Assembly (NCBI GenBank): GCA_016223165.1
Contig: JACRPO010000007.1
Location: 186,001-250,000, forward strand
DNA: 64,000 nt
Reading direction: 5' to 3'
Source: Burkholderiales bacterium
GTDB lineage: Bacteria > Pseudomonadota > Gammaproteobacteria > Burkholderiales > Burkholderiaceae_C
Shown here: in pieces, positions 45,962 to 53,739 of the stretch
Numbering within the stretch: the first letter of the stretch is position 1
Layout: every line of letters starts with the position of its first letter
Notes under the pieces: model-generated
Seen by the model: the letters and a program-made list of their open reading frames with translations, nothing else
Databases searched by the model: none
Told to the model about the DNA's origin: nothing
Translations under genes and position numbers: made by a program

Positions 45962-46204
45962 GTGCCCTACTACGTCTATGCCGTGAGGCCCTTCGCGCAG
46001 CTCGAGTGCCTCGGCGAGCACGCCGCGTTCCGCGATGCCTCGGCACGCGCCAAGGCCCTGCGTGCCGAGCGTGCCGAGCAGCACGCGGCGAGCGGCGGTG
46101 CACCGCCGGCCGAGCGCATTCGCGTCATGTTCGCCGAGACGGCGCTGGCCGCGGAGGACCTGCTGCTGCAGTCGCGCGAGCCGCCGCCGCCCGGCGACGA
46201 GTGA
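45962..46204 (+). CDS. Small conserved hypothetical protein
   Basis: An 80-residue protein starting at GTG 45962 (MPYYVYAVRPFAQLECLGEH). The N-terminal strand and the helix ASARAKALRAERAEQH are typical of small alpha/beta proteins; one Cys (LECLG) is present. No family known to me. The GTG of the next gene overlaps its stop (GTGA), so the two are translationally coupled. Confidence 0.65.
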   Translation: MPYYVYAVRPFAQLECLGEHAAFRDASARAKALRAERAEQHAASGGAPPAERIRVMFAETALAAEDLLLQSREPPPPGDE

Positions 46205-46503
46205 GCGAACGCACCCGGGGCGACTGGGCTCGGACCATGGGCGACGAACCGGCAGCCTGCGGCGGCGTGGTGCACGGCTGCATCCTTGCCAAGGCGCTGC
46301 TGGCGCGCACGGCGAGCTGCGAGTGCTCGTCGCGGCGGCAGTCGGGCGAGGCGACCGCGGTCGACTGCCGATCACCGGTGGCCCACCACTGCGAGACGCT
46401 GGCGGCCCGGCAGCGCCATGACAGCCTGGCTGATCTGCCCCGGGCCGAACTGGTGCCGCGCATGCAGGCCTGGACACTGCGCCGTCGGGCTCGCCGGCCA
46501 TGA
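46201..46503 (+). CDS. Cysteine-rich hypothetical protein of the dsr-divergent operon
   Basis: A 100-residue protein with six Cys, most in two clusters: CGGVVHGCILAKALLARTASCEC near the N-terminus, then VDCRSPVAHHCETL. The spacing is suited to metal or Fe-S binding. Start GTG 46201 overlaps the previous stop and its own stop overlaps the ATG of the next gene, so it is coupled on both sides. The C-terminal third is Arg-rich. I cannot assign the family. It could be missed by automated calling because of the alternate start. Confidence 0.65.
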   Translation: MSERTRGDWARTMGDEPAACGGVVHGCILAKALLARTASCECSSRRQSGEATAVDCRSPVAHHCETLAARQRHDSLADLPRAELVPRMQAWTLRRRARRP

Positions 46504-47639
46504 GCGCAGCAGGCGCGGCAGGACTGGTCACCTGCGTGCAGCACAACTGCCACGTCGCCGACGCACGCCACGCGGCCGAGATGACGTTGTGCACCTACCT
46601 GCTGCAGATGCGTGAGTATTTCCGCTGGGAGCAAGGGATCGCGCTCGGCGCACCGCTCGCTCGCGAAGCGGTCGGTGCCTGGATGGCCGAGCGCGAGGCG
46701 TTGTGGGAGCGGCTGGCGCAAGAGGACTACCGGCCGCTGCCGCTGCCGGGCGCGGCGGGTGGCCTGGCCGACCCTTTCGACGTCGAGGCGGTGAACGCGG
46801 CGCTGGCACCATGGTCGCTGCTGTATGGCGCCGGTCTCGTGGCGCGCGGCCGGCCCGTCTTCTTCGTGGCCGACCTGCACAGCCACGGCCGGCGCGAAGA
46901 GCTCGCCGTCCTGCAGGCGGGGCGCGAGCGGGCGCGCACGCTGCTCGCGCCGCCGGCTGCCCTCGGCGGCGGCGGCAGCGGCCCGATCGTGCTGCGGCGC
47001 GAGTCGATGGCGCGCTGGTGCTGGGAGCGCGCCGAGGCCGACGCGATGCACCCGCGACCCGGCGGCGCATTGCAGGCGATGCTGGCCCACTACGGCCTGG
47101 AGAGTGAGTTCCTGGCCGGGTTGCCGCGCTGGCTCGACGATCAATGCGAGACCGCGGTGTGGCACGAGATCGGCGAGCACCGGCTGAGCCGGCGCTGGGG
47201 CGAGCGGTGGAGCGAGCTGCGCGCGGCCGCGGGCCAAGCCAGCGCCTCCACCGCGCAGGCCGCGCGCGCCGAGATGCTCGTGCGCGCGCTGCGCGACCAA
47301 CTGGCCGATCTCGGCCTCACCTTGCCGGCGTTGCTGGATCGGGGTGAACCCGGTCCGTTGCACGCGTGGTTCGCGGGCTACGAAGGCCTGCGCCAGGCCA
47401 GCTTTCCGGCATTGCTCGCCGGTTACCAGGCCTGGCGCGGTGGCGACGGCGGCGCGCTGCTGCGTGCCCAGCAAGCCTGCGGGCGACGGCACTTCGAGGC
47501 GCTCGCCGTGTCGCTGCTCGAGGGGGCCGAGGCAGACCGCGCCGCCGCGCGCGACCGGCTCCTGCGCCCGGATTCGGCGGGTGTGCCGCCGTCGATGGTC
47601 TGCGCCTGGCCCGAGAAGGCACCTGAGCGGCGTACCTGA
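46500..47639 (+). CDS. Conserved protein of dsr loci, possibly DsrS/Sfum_1244-like
   Basis: A 379-residue helical cytoplasmic protein. Recognisable features are CVQHNCHVADARHAAEMTLCTYLLQMREYFRWEQG at the N-terminus and ALWERLAQEDYRPLPL. From memory it resembles a protein family that accompanies dsr genes, perhaps DsrS, which affects dsr expression in Allochromatium; the naming is uncertain. No membrane helix. It is the last gene of the operon divergent from dsrA. The ATG overlaps the stop of the Cys-rich gene. Confidence 0.6.
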   Translation: MSAAGAAGLVTCVQHNCHVADARHAAEMTLCTYLLQMREYFRWEQGIALGAPLAREAVGAWMAEREALWERLAQEDYRPLPLPGAAGGLADPFDVEAVNAALAPWSLLYGAGLVARGRPVFFVADLHSHGRREELAVLQAGRERARTLLAPPAALGGGGSGPIVLRRESMARWCWERAEADAMHPRPGGALQAMLAHYGLESEFLAGLPRWLDDQCETAVWHEIGEHRLSRRWGERWSELRAAAGQASASTAQAARAEMLVRALRDQLADLGLTLPALLDRGEPGPLHAWFAGYEGLRQASFPALLAGYQAWRGGDGGALLRAQQACGRRHFEALAVSLLEGAEADRAAARDRLLRPDSAGVPPSMVCAWPEKAPERRT

Positions 47640-47674
47640 CCTGCACACCTGAGCGGCGCGCGTCCGGCCGCGGA

Positions 47675-48796
47675 CTACTCGCGTTCGGCCTTCCAGAGCA
47701 GGTATTTCAGCGTCGCGACGCAGCCGATGACGAGCCCCGCCAGCGCGATGAACGACCCGATGGCCAGCGTCGAGACGCCAGTCAGCCCCTGGCCCACGGT
47801 GCAGCCGAGCGCCGTGACGCCGCCGAAGCCCATCAGCACGGCGCCCAGGATCTGCGTCTTCAGGTCCTCGGTCGACGCGAAGCCTTCCCAGCGGAAGGCA
47901 CCGCCGAGGCGCGCGACCAGCGCCGCGCCGACGACGATGCCGGCGAGCGTGGCGATGCCGAAGGTGGGATGCAGCGACTTGTCGGTCCACAGCATCAGCA
48001 GTTCGAGCGCGAATGCGGTTGGCGCCACGAAGCTCAACGACTCGATCGTGCGCGTGTTGGTGGCGAAGTACACCTGCTCCAGCGTCTCGGGGTTCTCGCC
48101 GTGGCCGAGGTGGCCGCTCAGGTACCAGCCGGCGACGACCAGCGCGCCGAGGGCGAGGCCGCTGCCCACCTGCACCGCATTGCGGCGAAAGCGCGCCTCC
48201 TTGAACACGAAGACGAGCAGCGCGGCCACCAGCAGGGCCGCCACGGCGAGCATGGCAGTGCCCGAACCGAGCCCGGTGGCCGCCGCCAGCGCCTGGCCGA
48301 GCGAGGCGTCGTGCAGCGCCGTGCCCTCGAGGCGGATGCTCACCGGGTCGAGCCAGTCGCTGCGCCACTGCCCGAACAGGCCCTTGAGCGTCATGTAGGC
48401 CGAGATGGCCATGAAGGCGAGCACGACCAGCGAGCGCAGGCTGCCGCCGCCCAGGCGCAGCAGGTTCTTGTTGGCGCAGCCGCCGGCCAGCGTCATGCCG
48501 ATGCCGAAGACGGTGCCGCCGACGAGCAGGCTCAGCCACGGCAGGCGGGTGCCGCGGCGGTAGATGGAGTGCGCGAGGTTGACCTGGCCGAAGTGCTGCA
48601 ACGCCGCCGCGCCGGCGATCGCCACCGCCAGCGCCAGCAGCCACATGCGCGCGCGGCCCCAGTGGTTCATGTTGACGATGTCGGACATCGCGCCCATGGT
48701 GCAGAAGTTGGAGCGCTGCGCCACGGCGCCGAACGCGAGCCCGAGCGCGAAGCCGCCCCACAGCACCATGCCGACCATGCCCGCCGCCGTGTTCAT
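47675..48796 (-). CDS. YeeE/YedE-family sulfur transporter
   Basis: A 373-residue inner-membrane protein with about ten hydrophobic helices in two related halves. Family Cys signatures are seen: SNFCTMGAMSDI, GGCANKNLLRLGGGS and ALGCTVGQGLTGVS. Homologues import thiosulfate or move sulfane sulfur through conserved Cys. It stands on the same strand as DsrE2 and TusA, which suggests that imported or bound sulfur is passed to those carriers in the cytoplasm. Confidence 0.9.
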   Translation of the reverse strand: MNTAAGMVGMVLWGGFALGLAFGAVAQRSNFCTMGAMSDIVNMNHWGRARMWLLALAVAIAGAAALQHFGQVNLAHSIYRRGTRLPWLSLLVGGTVFGIGMTLAGGCANKNLLRLGGGSLRSLVVLAFMAISAYMTLKGLFGQWRSDWLDPVSIRLEGTALHDASLGQALAAATGLGSGTAMLAVAALLVAALLVFVFKEARFRRNAVQVGSGLALGALVVAGWYLSGHLGHGENPETLEQVYFATNTRTIESLSFVAPTAFALELLMLWTDKSLHPTFGIATLAGIVVGAALVARLGGAFRWEGFASTEDLKTQILGAVLMGFGGVTALGCTVGQGLTGVSTLAIGSFIALAGLVIGCVATLKYLLWKAERE

Positions 48797-48872
48797 CGCG
48801 CTTCGCCCGCGCGGCGCCCGGGCGCCACGCCTGCCCCGCCTGCCCTGCCGCCTGCGCCGCCCGCCACGCCGT

Positions 48873-49343
48873 TCAGATGAACAGGCACACGTCGGTCTCG
48901 CCGGCGAACTTCATGAAGGTCGCGGCGCCGCCGTACTCGATACCGTCGATGAAGTCGCTCTTGCTGAACTCGAACAGGTCCACCGTCATCTGGCAGGCGA
49001 TGAACTTGACGTCGGCTTCGAGGCACAGCGAACGCAACTCCTCCAGCGACGCGACGCCCTTCTTCTTCATCTTCGCCTTCATCATGCTCGTGGCCATGGC
49101 CTGCATGCCGGGCAGCACCGAGACGATCACCGGCATCGGCACCGGCATCGGCATGGCCGGGTTGGCGAGCGGGCTGATGGCGATGCCCGAGAGGTCCTTG
49201 CGCAGCAGTTGCAGGCCGTAGAAGGTGAAGAAGATCTGCACCTCCCAGCCGAGCGCCGCGGCCGTGGAAGCCAGGATGAGCGGCGGATACGCCATGTCCA
49301 GCGCACCCTTGGTGGCGATGATCGCCATCTTCTTGGCGGCCAT
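48873..49343 (-). CDS. dsrE2: DsrE2-type sulfurtransferase
   Basis: A 156-residue DsrE/DsrF/DrsH-family protein of the DsrE2 kind. It opens KKMAIIATKGALDMAYPPLILA, contains a Met/Pro-rich segment (PAMPMPVPMPV) and KAKMKKKGV, and has the conserved Cys in FIACQMTVDLFEF near residue 115. It is reported to exchange sulfur with TusA. It follows tusA by eight bases; the two normally act as a pair. Confidence 0.9.
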   Translation of the reverse strand: MAAKKMAIIATKGALDMAYPPLILASTAAALGWEVQIFFTFYGLQLLRKDLSGIAISPLANPAMPMPVPMPVIVSVLPGMQAMATSMMKAKMKKKGVASLEELRSLCLEADVKFIACQMTVDLFEFSKSDFIDGIEYGGAATFMKFAGETDVCLFI

Positions 49344-49350
49344 GGCGCGC

Positions 49351-49578
49351 TCAGCCCTTCTTCAGGAAGAAGACGTACTTGCCGGCTTCCTGGCCCGACG
49401 ACAGCAACGCATGGCCGGTCTGCTCGGCGAAGGCCGCCATGTCGGCCACCGAGCCGGGGTCGGTGGCGACGACGCGCAGCACCTGGCCGCTGGCCATGTC
49501 GGCGAGCGACTTCTTCGTCTTCACGATGGGCAGCGGGCAGGCGAGGCCCGAGGCGTCGAATTCCTTGTCGAAGTTCAT
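49351..49578 (-). CDS. tusA: TusA sulfur carrier protein
   Basis: A 75-residue TusA with the conserved CPxP: SGLACPLPIVKTKKSLADM, the Cys being the sulfur-carrying residue. The C-terminal strand is GKYVFFLKKG. It passes sulfane sulfur to DsrE2, DsrEFH and DsrC. It is the first gene of the tusA-dsrE2 pair, reading away from the exported dsrE-like gene across a 237-bp gap that holds the TAGCCC-N4-GGGTAG motif. Confidence 0.95.
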   Translation of the reverse strand: MNFDKEFDASGLACPLPIVKTKKSLADMASGQVLRVVATDPGSVADMAAFAEQTGHALLSSGQEAGKYVFFLKKG

Positions 49579-49684
49579 GCGATGTCTCCGTGGCGGGCCG
49601 GACGTGGCCCCGGCTCGATGATGCAGTCGGCATTAGCGTCGCAGCGACGGCGCGCCGTCTATTCCCGCGACGGGTGATGAGCCG

Positions 49685-49700
49685 TAGCCCATCTGGGTAG
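49685..49700 (+). promoter_or_regulatory. TAGCCC-N4-GGGTAG element upstream of the exported dsrE-like gene
   Basis: TAGCCCATCTGGGTAG on the plus strand, about 116 bp before the dsrE-like start and about 107 bp before the divergent tusA start. It differs by one base from the element before dsrA. It could serve either divergent gene. No further clear promoter elements were found in the gap. Confidence 0.5.
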
Positions 49701-49815
49701 TAGTGTCTTCCCGGGCCATGCCGCTTCGTGCGCGTATCGCGCACCTGCCGGCACCGCGCCGGTGGCACGATGCGTGGCCCGCCGCGCTGTCGCGGCAACG
49801 TACAGGAGTCCTCCG

Positions 49816-50256
49816 ATGATTCGGCGTCAACTCAACTTCGCTGTCGTGCTCGCCGTGCTCGGTGTGCTCGGCGTGCTCGCTGTGGGTGCGACCCCCGCCC
49901 ACGCCCAGGACCAGGTCGTCTATCACATCGACGATGCCGCGACGCAGGGCCTGAAGGGGCTGCGCAACATCCGCAACCACCTCGACACCGACGCGACGGC
50001 GCGCATCACCGTGGTCACGCACGCGCAAGGCGTGGAGCTGCTGATGGAAGGGGCCAAGGACGCCAACGGTGGCCTCTTCGCCGGGCCGGTGGCGGCGCTG
50101 GCAGCGCGCGGCGTCAAGTTCGAGATCTGCGAGATCACGCTGCGCAACCGCAACCTCAAGAAGGACCAATTCCTCCAGGAGGCCTCGTTCACGCCCTCGG
50201 GCGTGGTGCGCCTGACCAAGCTGCAGAAGCAGGGCTTCGCCTATATCAAGCCCTGA
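49816..50256 (+). CDS. Exported DsrE-family protein
   Basis: A 146-residue DsrE-like protein with a cleavable signal peptide (AVVLAVLGVLGVLAVGATPAHA then QDQVVYHI). The domain core is VVYHIDDAATQGLKGLRNIRNHL and TVVTHAQGVELLMEG, with a Cys in FEICEITLRNRN that may carry sulfur. It is therefore periplasmic, unlike the cytoplasmic DsrE in the dsr operon. It precedes a diheme cytochrome. It may bind sulfane or polysulfide sulfur in the periplasm. Confidence 0.85.
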   Translation: MIRRQLNFAVVLAVLGVLGVLAVGATPAHAQDQVVYHIDDAATQGLKGLRNIRNHLDTDATARITVVTHAQGVELLMEGAKDANGGLFAGPVAALAARGVKFEICEITLRNRNLKKDQFLQEASFTPSGVVRLTKLQKQGFAYIKP

Positions 50257-50348
50257 CGCCCTGACGGCGGCCACGGCGGCCACGGCGGCCGCGGCGGCCA
50301 CGAGGGCGGACGCGGGCCTGGACACGACCCGGTCGAAGGAGGAGGCCA

Positions 50349-50993
50349 ATGTCGATCGCAGCACACCGGCGCGGTGCGCGCCGCATCCTCACGCTGGCGG
50401 TGCCGGCGGTGCTGGCGGGCCTGTCGGCCCTGGCCGCCGCCGTCCCGGCTCTCGCCGCCGACGCGGCACGCGCGCAGGAGATCGTCTCCGGCAAGTGCTT
50501 CATCTGCCACGGCGCCGACGGCGAGAGCTCGAGCCCCGTGTTCCCGCGCCTGGCCGGCCAGCACTCGGCCTACATCGCGCGCCAGCTCGCCGACTACAAG
50601 AGCGGCCGGCGCAGGAGCAGCGCCATGCAGCCGATGGTCGACGACCTGAACGCCGCGGACTTCGCGGCGCTCGGCGCCTACTTCGCGGCCCGGCCCACGC
50701 ACGCGCATCCGGTGGAGGACAGCGACCTGGCCGCGATGGGCCGTTTCATCTTCGCGCGCGGCAACCCGTATTCGGGTGTCGCCGCCTGCGCCGGTTGCCA
50801 CGGTGCCAACGGCCACGGCACCGAGACCCTGCCGCGCCTCGCGGGCCAGCACGCGCAGTACACCGAGAACCAGCTCAGGCAGTTCAACAAGCGCGAGCGC
50901 ACCAACGACAACGCGGTGATGCACGCCGTCGCGGCGAAGCTCACCGAGCTCGAGATGAAGGCCGTCGCCGCCTACATCAGTGGCCTGAAGTAG
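50349..50993 (+). CDS. Diheme cytochrome c (c4/c553-like)
   Basis: A 214-residue periplasmic cytochrome with a signal peptide ending AVPALAADA and two heme c motifs, CFICHGADG and CAGCHGANG, each in a repeated class I fold. Sequences such as FPRLAGQHSAYI and LPRLAGQHAQYTENQLRQF are typical of c4/c553 diheme cytochromes. It could accept electrons from the flavocytochrome c encoded downstream (convergent). The GC-rich gap before it contains 9-bp CGGCGGCCA repeats. It ends inside a 13-bp tandem repeat. Confidence 0.88.
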   Translation: MSIAAHRRGARRILTLAVPAVLAGLSALAAAVPALAADAARAQEIVSGKCFICHGADGESSSPVFPRLAGQHSAYIARQLADYKSGRRRSSAMQPMVDDLNAADFAALGAYFAARPTHAHPVEDSDLAAMGRFIFARGNPYSGVAACAGCHGANGHGTETLPRLAGQHAQYTENQLRQFNKRERTNDNAVMHAVAAKLTELEMKAVAAYISGLK

Positions 50994-51080
50994 CGGCCTG
51001 AAGCAGCGGCCTGAAGCAGCGGCCTGAAGCAGCGGCCTGAAGCAGCGGCCTGAAGCAGCGGCCTGAAGTGGCGGCCTGAC
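50982..51080. repeat. Tandem 13-bp repeat between cytochrome c and fccB
   Basis: Eight occurrences of GGCCTGA with a 13-bp period (unit close to GCGGCCTGAAGCA) begin in the last codons of the cytochrome gene and extend over the convergent gap. The final codons Gly-Leu-Lys-stop are one unit, suggesting expansion from the gene end. Further short repeats (GCCGCCAA) follow. Confidence 0.9.
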
Positions 51081-51129
51081 GGCCGCCAAGCCGCCAAGCC
51101 GCCGGTCCGCCAGTCCGGCTCAGCGGGTG

Positions 51130-52455
51130 CTACACCGCCAGCGTGTCGCCCCAGATGTTGTCGGCCCAGCTCAGCGCGTAGCGGCCTTCGATCTGGTTGG
51201 CGGCGGCACTCAGGCCACCGGAGCCGGGGACGGTCTTGAAGGTCGCGTCCTTGGCGTCGTACTGATGCACGCTCGCCACGTGCACGACGTCGCGCGCGGT
51301 GACGAAGCTGTAGCAGGTGTTCATCACCACCGGCGCCGGGTTGACCGCATCGCCCTTGAGCAGCGCGATGATCGCCGCCGCCGCCACCTTGCCGTGCTGG
51401 TTGGCCATGTGGCCGCTCTTGGGCATGGCCGGTGCCGAGAGCGTCGCGTCGCCGAGCACGTGCACGCCGGGCGCGGCGGTGGACTCCATCGTCATCCAGT
51501 TCACGCCCACCCAGCGGTTGTTGGCGTTGACGACACCGGCGGCGCGCGCGATGTCGCCGGCGCGCTGCGTCGGGATGACGTTGAGCACGTCGGCCTTCAC
51601 GTCCTCGAACTCGAGCTTGGCGGTCGTGCCCGCCACCTCCTTGAGCACGGCGTTGGCCTTGTACTCGACGATGCCGGCGTAGTGGTCGGCCCAGGCCTTG
51701 CGGAAGAGCCCGGCCTTGGAGGTGATGTCGGGGTTGGCGTCGAGGACCAGCACCTTCGAGCGCGGCTTGGCCGCCTTCAGGTAGCTCGCCACCATGCAGG
51801 CGCGTTCGTAGGGCCCGGGCGGGCAGCGATAGGGCGCGAGCGGGATGCACATCGCGAAGACGCCGCCGTCGGGCATGGCCTCGAGCTGGCGGCGCAGCGC
51901 CACGGTCTGCGGGCCGGCCTTCCACGAATGCAGGATGCGGCCGCTGTCCAGCGCCGCCTGCAGGCCGCCGACGGCATCGGTCATGAAGTCGACACCCGGC
52001 GAGAGCACGAGGCGGTCGTAGGCGAACTCGCCGGCCGAGGTGCGCACCTTCCTGCCCGCGGTGTCGATGGCGGTGACCTCGGCCTTGACCACCTTGACGC
52101 CGATCGACCTCAGGCCGTCATAGCTGCGCGTCACGTCGCCGATCTGCTTGTGGCCGCCGAGCACGAGGTTGCTGATCGGGCAGGAGACGAAGGTGTCGTT
52201 GCGCTCGACGAGGGTGACGTCGACGTTGCCGCCCCACAGGCGCAGGTAGCGCGCCGCCGTGGCGCCACCGTAGCCGCCGCCGACGACGACGACGCGGCCG
52301 ATCGGCGCGCCGAAGCTGGCGCAGCCGGCGAGGCCGAGCGTGCCGGCGGCCATGCCCAGGGTGCCCAGGGTGCCGGAAGCGACGCCGGCGCGCAGGATGC
52401 GCCGGCGCGTCAGGGTGGGCGCGAGGACCGGCTTGTTCGGTGATTCGAGAGTCAT
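51130..52455 (-). CDS. fccB: Flavocytochrome c sulfide dehydrogenase, flavoprotein subunit
   Basis: A 441-residue FccB. The N-terminus has a twin-arginine-like export signal (TRRRILRAGVASGTLG) before the FAD motif RVVVVGGGYGGATAARYL. The redox-active Cys are seen as YRCPPGPYERACM and MNTCYSFVT, matching the disulfide of FCSD. The C-terminal FCSD domain (RYALSWADNIWG) completes it. It oxidises sulfide in the periplasm and passes electrons to the cytochrome subunit. The ATG at 52455 is used; the upstream frame is not homologous. Confidence 0.93.
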   Translation of the reverse strand: MTLESPNKPVLAPTLTRRRILRAGVASGTLGTLGMAAGTLGLAGCASFGAPIGRVVVVGGGYGGATAARYLRLWGGNVDVTLVERNDTFVSCPISNLVLGGHKQIGDVTRSYDGLRSIGVKVVKAEVTAIDTAGRKVRTSAGEFAYDRLVLSPGVDFMTDAVGGLQAALDSGRILHSWKAGPQTVALRRQLEAMPDGGVFAMCIPLAPYRCPPGPYERACMVASYLKAAKPRSKVLVLDANPDITSKAGLFRKAWADHYAGIVEYKANAVLKEVAGTTAKLEFEDVKADVLNVIPTQRAGDIARAAGVVNANNRWVGVNWMTMESTAAPGVHVLGDATLSAPAMPKSGHMANQHGKVAAAAIIALLKGDAVNPAPVVMNTCYSFVTARDVVHVASVHQYDAKDATFKTVPGSGGLSAAANQIEGRYALSWADNIWGDTLAV

Positions 52456-52478
52456 GGTGTGTGCGCTCCTCGTTCGCT

Positions 52479-52862
52479 TCACTTGGCCGCCGGCGGCGTC
52501 TGCGCCGCGAAGTAGGCGGCGACCAGCTTCAGCTGCTCCTCGCTGTAGCCCTTCGAGATCTGATGCATGATGGTCGCGGGCTGGTTGCCGCTGCGGAAGT
52601 CGGCGAGCATGGCGAGCAACTTGTCGGCCGGCATGCCGGCCAGCGGCTTCATGTCGCCACGCGCGTTGCCGTTGGTGCCGTGGCAGTTGGCGCAGGTGGC
52701 GGCGAGGCTGCGCGCCAGGTTGGCGTCCTGGGCGAGGGCGGTTGCCGGCGGCAACGCCAGCAGCGCGGTGCCCGCCAGGGCGCGCACGAGGGCACGGGAG
52801 GCAAGGGCACGGCGGGCCGGCCCGGGACCCACGCGGCATGCGCCGCGAGAAGCATGGCTCAT
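52479..52862 (-). CDS. Monoheme cytochrome c, probable FccA-type partner
   Basis: A 127-residue protein with a signal peptide (LAGTALLALPPATALAQ) and one heme c site, TCANCHGTNGN. The axial Met is likely MHQISKGYSEEQL. It precedes fccB on the same strand by 23 bp, so it is a good candidate for the cytochrome subunit of flavocytochrome c. Only one CXXCH is present, whereas many FccA proteins have two hemes. The start is ATG 52862, the first that gives a plausible signal. Confidence 0.8.
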   Translation of the reverse strand: MSHASRGACRVGPGPARRALASRALVRALAGTALLALPPATALAQDANLARSLAATCANCHGTNGNARGDMKPLAGMPADKLLAMLADFRSGNQPATIMHQISKGYSEEQLKLVAAYFAAQTPPAAK

Positions 52863-53244
52863 TCGTTTCTCTCCTGGTGGTGCTGGTTCGTCGTCGCCGC
52901 GGCAAGCATCATCGCGCGGCGGGCTCGCAGTGTGCCCGCGCGCGCACGGCAAGGGAACGGCAAGGGAACGGCAAGGGAACGGCAAAGGAGCGGCGACCTC
53001 GCCCGCGAGCGTTTCCCCGCTAATATCACTGCATGCGAATGTACGGTTCGATGGCCCGCCCACCGAGCGTGGAAACCCGGGTCCAGACCCGCGACGGCAC
53101 GCGGCAGCGAGGGTTACCGCTCTGCGGTCACACTGGCGGCTCGTCGAGGGCCAGGACGCTGGAGGGCGCGCCGATGACCGATTTCATTTCGCCGAGCCCG
53201 GGCCGGCGCACGCCGACCCCGGCGACGCCGGCACGCTGACCCGG
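52863..53244. other. Intergenic region upstream of fccAB-like genes and arsR (382 bp)
   Basis: No gene is evident here. It contains a tandem 11-bp repeat (unit GGGAACGGCAA, 52945-52993) and, at 53021-53046, an AT-rich block TAATATCACTGCATGCGAAT followed by GTACGG with GCATGC at its centre. The block has partial inverted symmetry and may be an operator for the ArsR-type regulator or a promoter of the fcc genes. The remainder is GC-rich with nothing I can identify. Confidence 0.5.
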
Positions 53245-53643
53245 ATGGACACGCGCAACCGCTCCTTCATGCTTGGCACCGCTGCCGCCGAAAGCGCATC
53301 CGACGCCGTCTTCGCCTCGGCGGCCGAGCTGTTCCGCCTGCTCGCCACGCCGATGCGGCTGAAGATCATCAGCGCCCTGTGCGAGGGCGAGAAGAACGTC
53401 TCGCAGCTGCTGGCCGAGATCGACACCACGCAGCCCAACATGAGCCAGCACCTTTCGGCGCTGTACCGCGCCGGCGTCCTCGCGAAGCGGCGCGATGCGA
53501 CGCAGATCTACTACCGCATCGCCAGCGAGCGCGCCGCCACCCTGTGCCGCGCCGTGTGCCTGCAGATCGCCGCCGAGCTCGACGGCGGCCGCGAGATCCC
53601 GGCGGCCGACCGGCTGGTGCCGCTGGCGGCGGCGAAGGGATAG
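53245..53643 (+). CDS. ArsR/SmtB-family repressor, possibly persulfide-responsive (SqrR/BigR-like)
   Basis: A 132-residue winged-helix repressor: AELFRLLATPMRLKIISALCEGE, QPNMSQHLSALYRAGVLAKRR (recognition helix) and QIYYRI. Cys at about 46 (SALCEGE) and two near the C-terminus, 101 and 105 (LCRAVCLQI). SqrR, BigR and YgaV use two Cys at comparable places to sense persulfide and control sulfide oxidation genes. No metal-binding CxC or ELCVCDL of ArsR is seen. Divergent from the fcc genes across a 382-bp gap. Confidence 0.82.
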   Translation: MDTRNRSFMLGTAAAESASDAVFASAAELFRLLATPMRLKIISALCEGEKNVSQLLAEIDTTQPNMSQHLSALYRAGVLAKRRDATQIYYRIASERAATLCRAVCLQIAAELDGGREIPAADRLVPLAAAKG

Positions 53644-53739
53644 ACCGGGCCTCGCGGCCCGCTCCGCCCGCTCCGCCGGCCCAGCGTGCACGCCCCCCTC
53701 GGGCCCGGCAAGGCCGCGGCCGCGGGGCAGGAGACGAGC

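Noticed and set aside
40702..47639. CRISPR array near the Cas6-like gene
   Set aside because: No direct repeats of 25-40 bp separated by unique spacers were seen. The only tandem repeat there is the 9-bp GPF-coding run, which has no spacers.
50982..51080. CRISPR-like repeat between cytochrome c and fccB
   Set aside because: The 13-bp units are contiguous, without spacers, and start from gene-end sequence.
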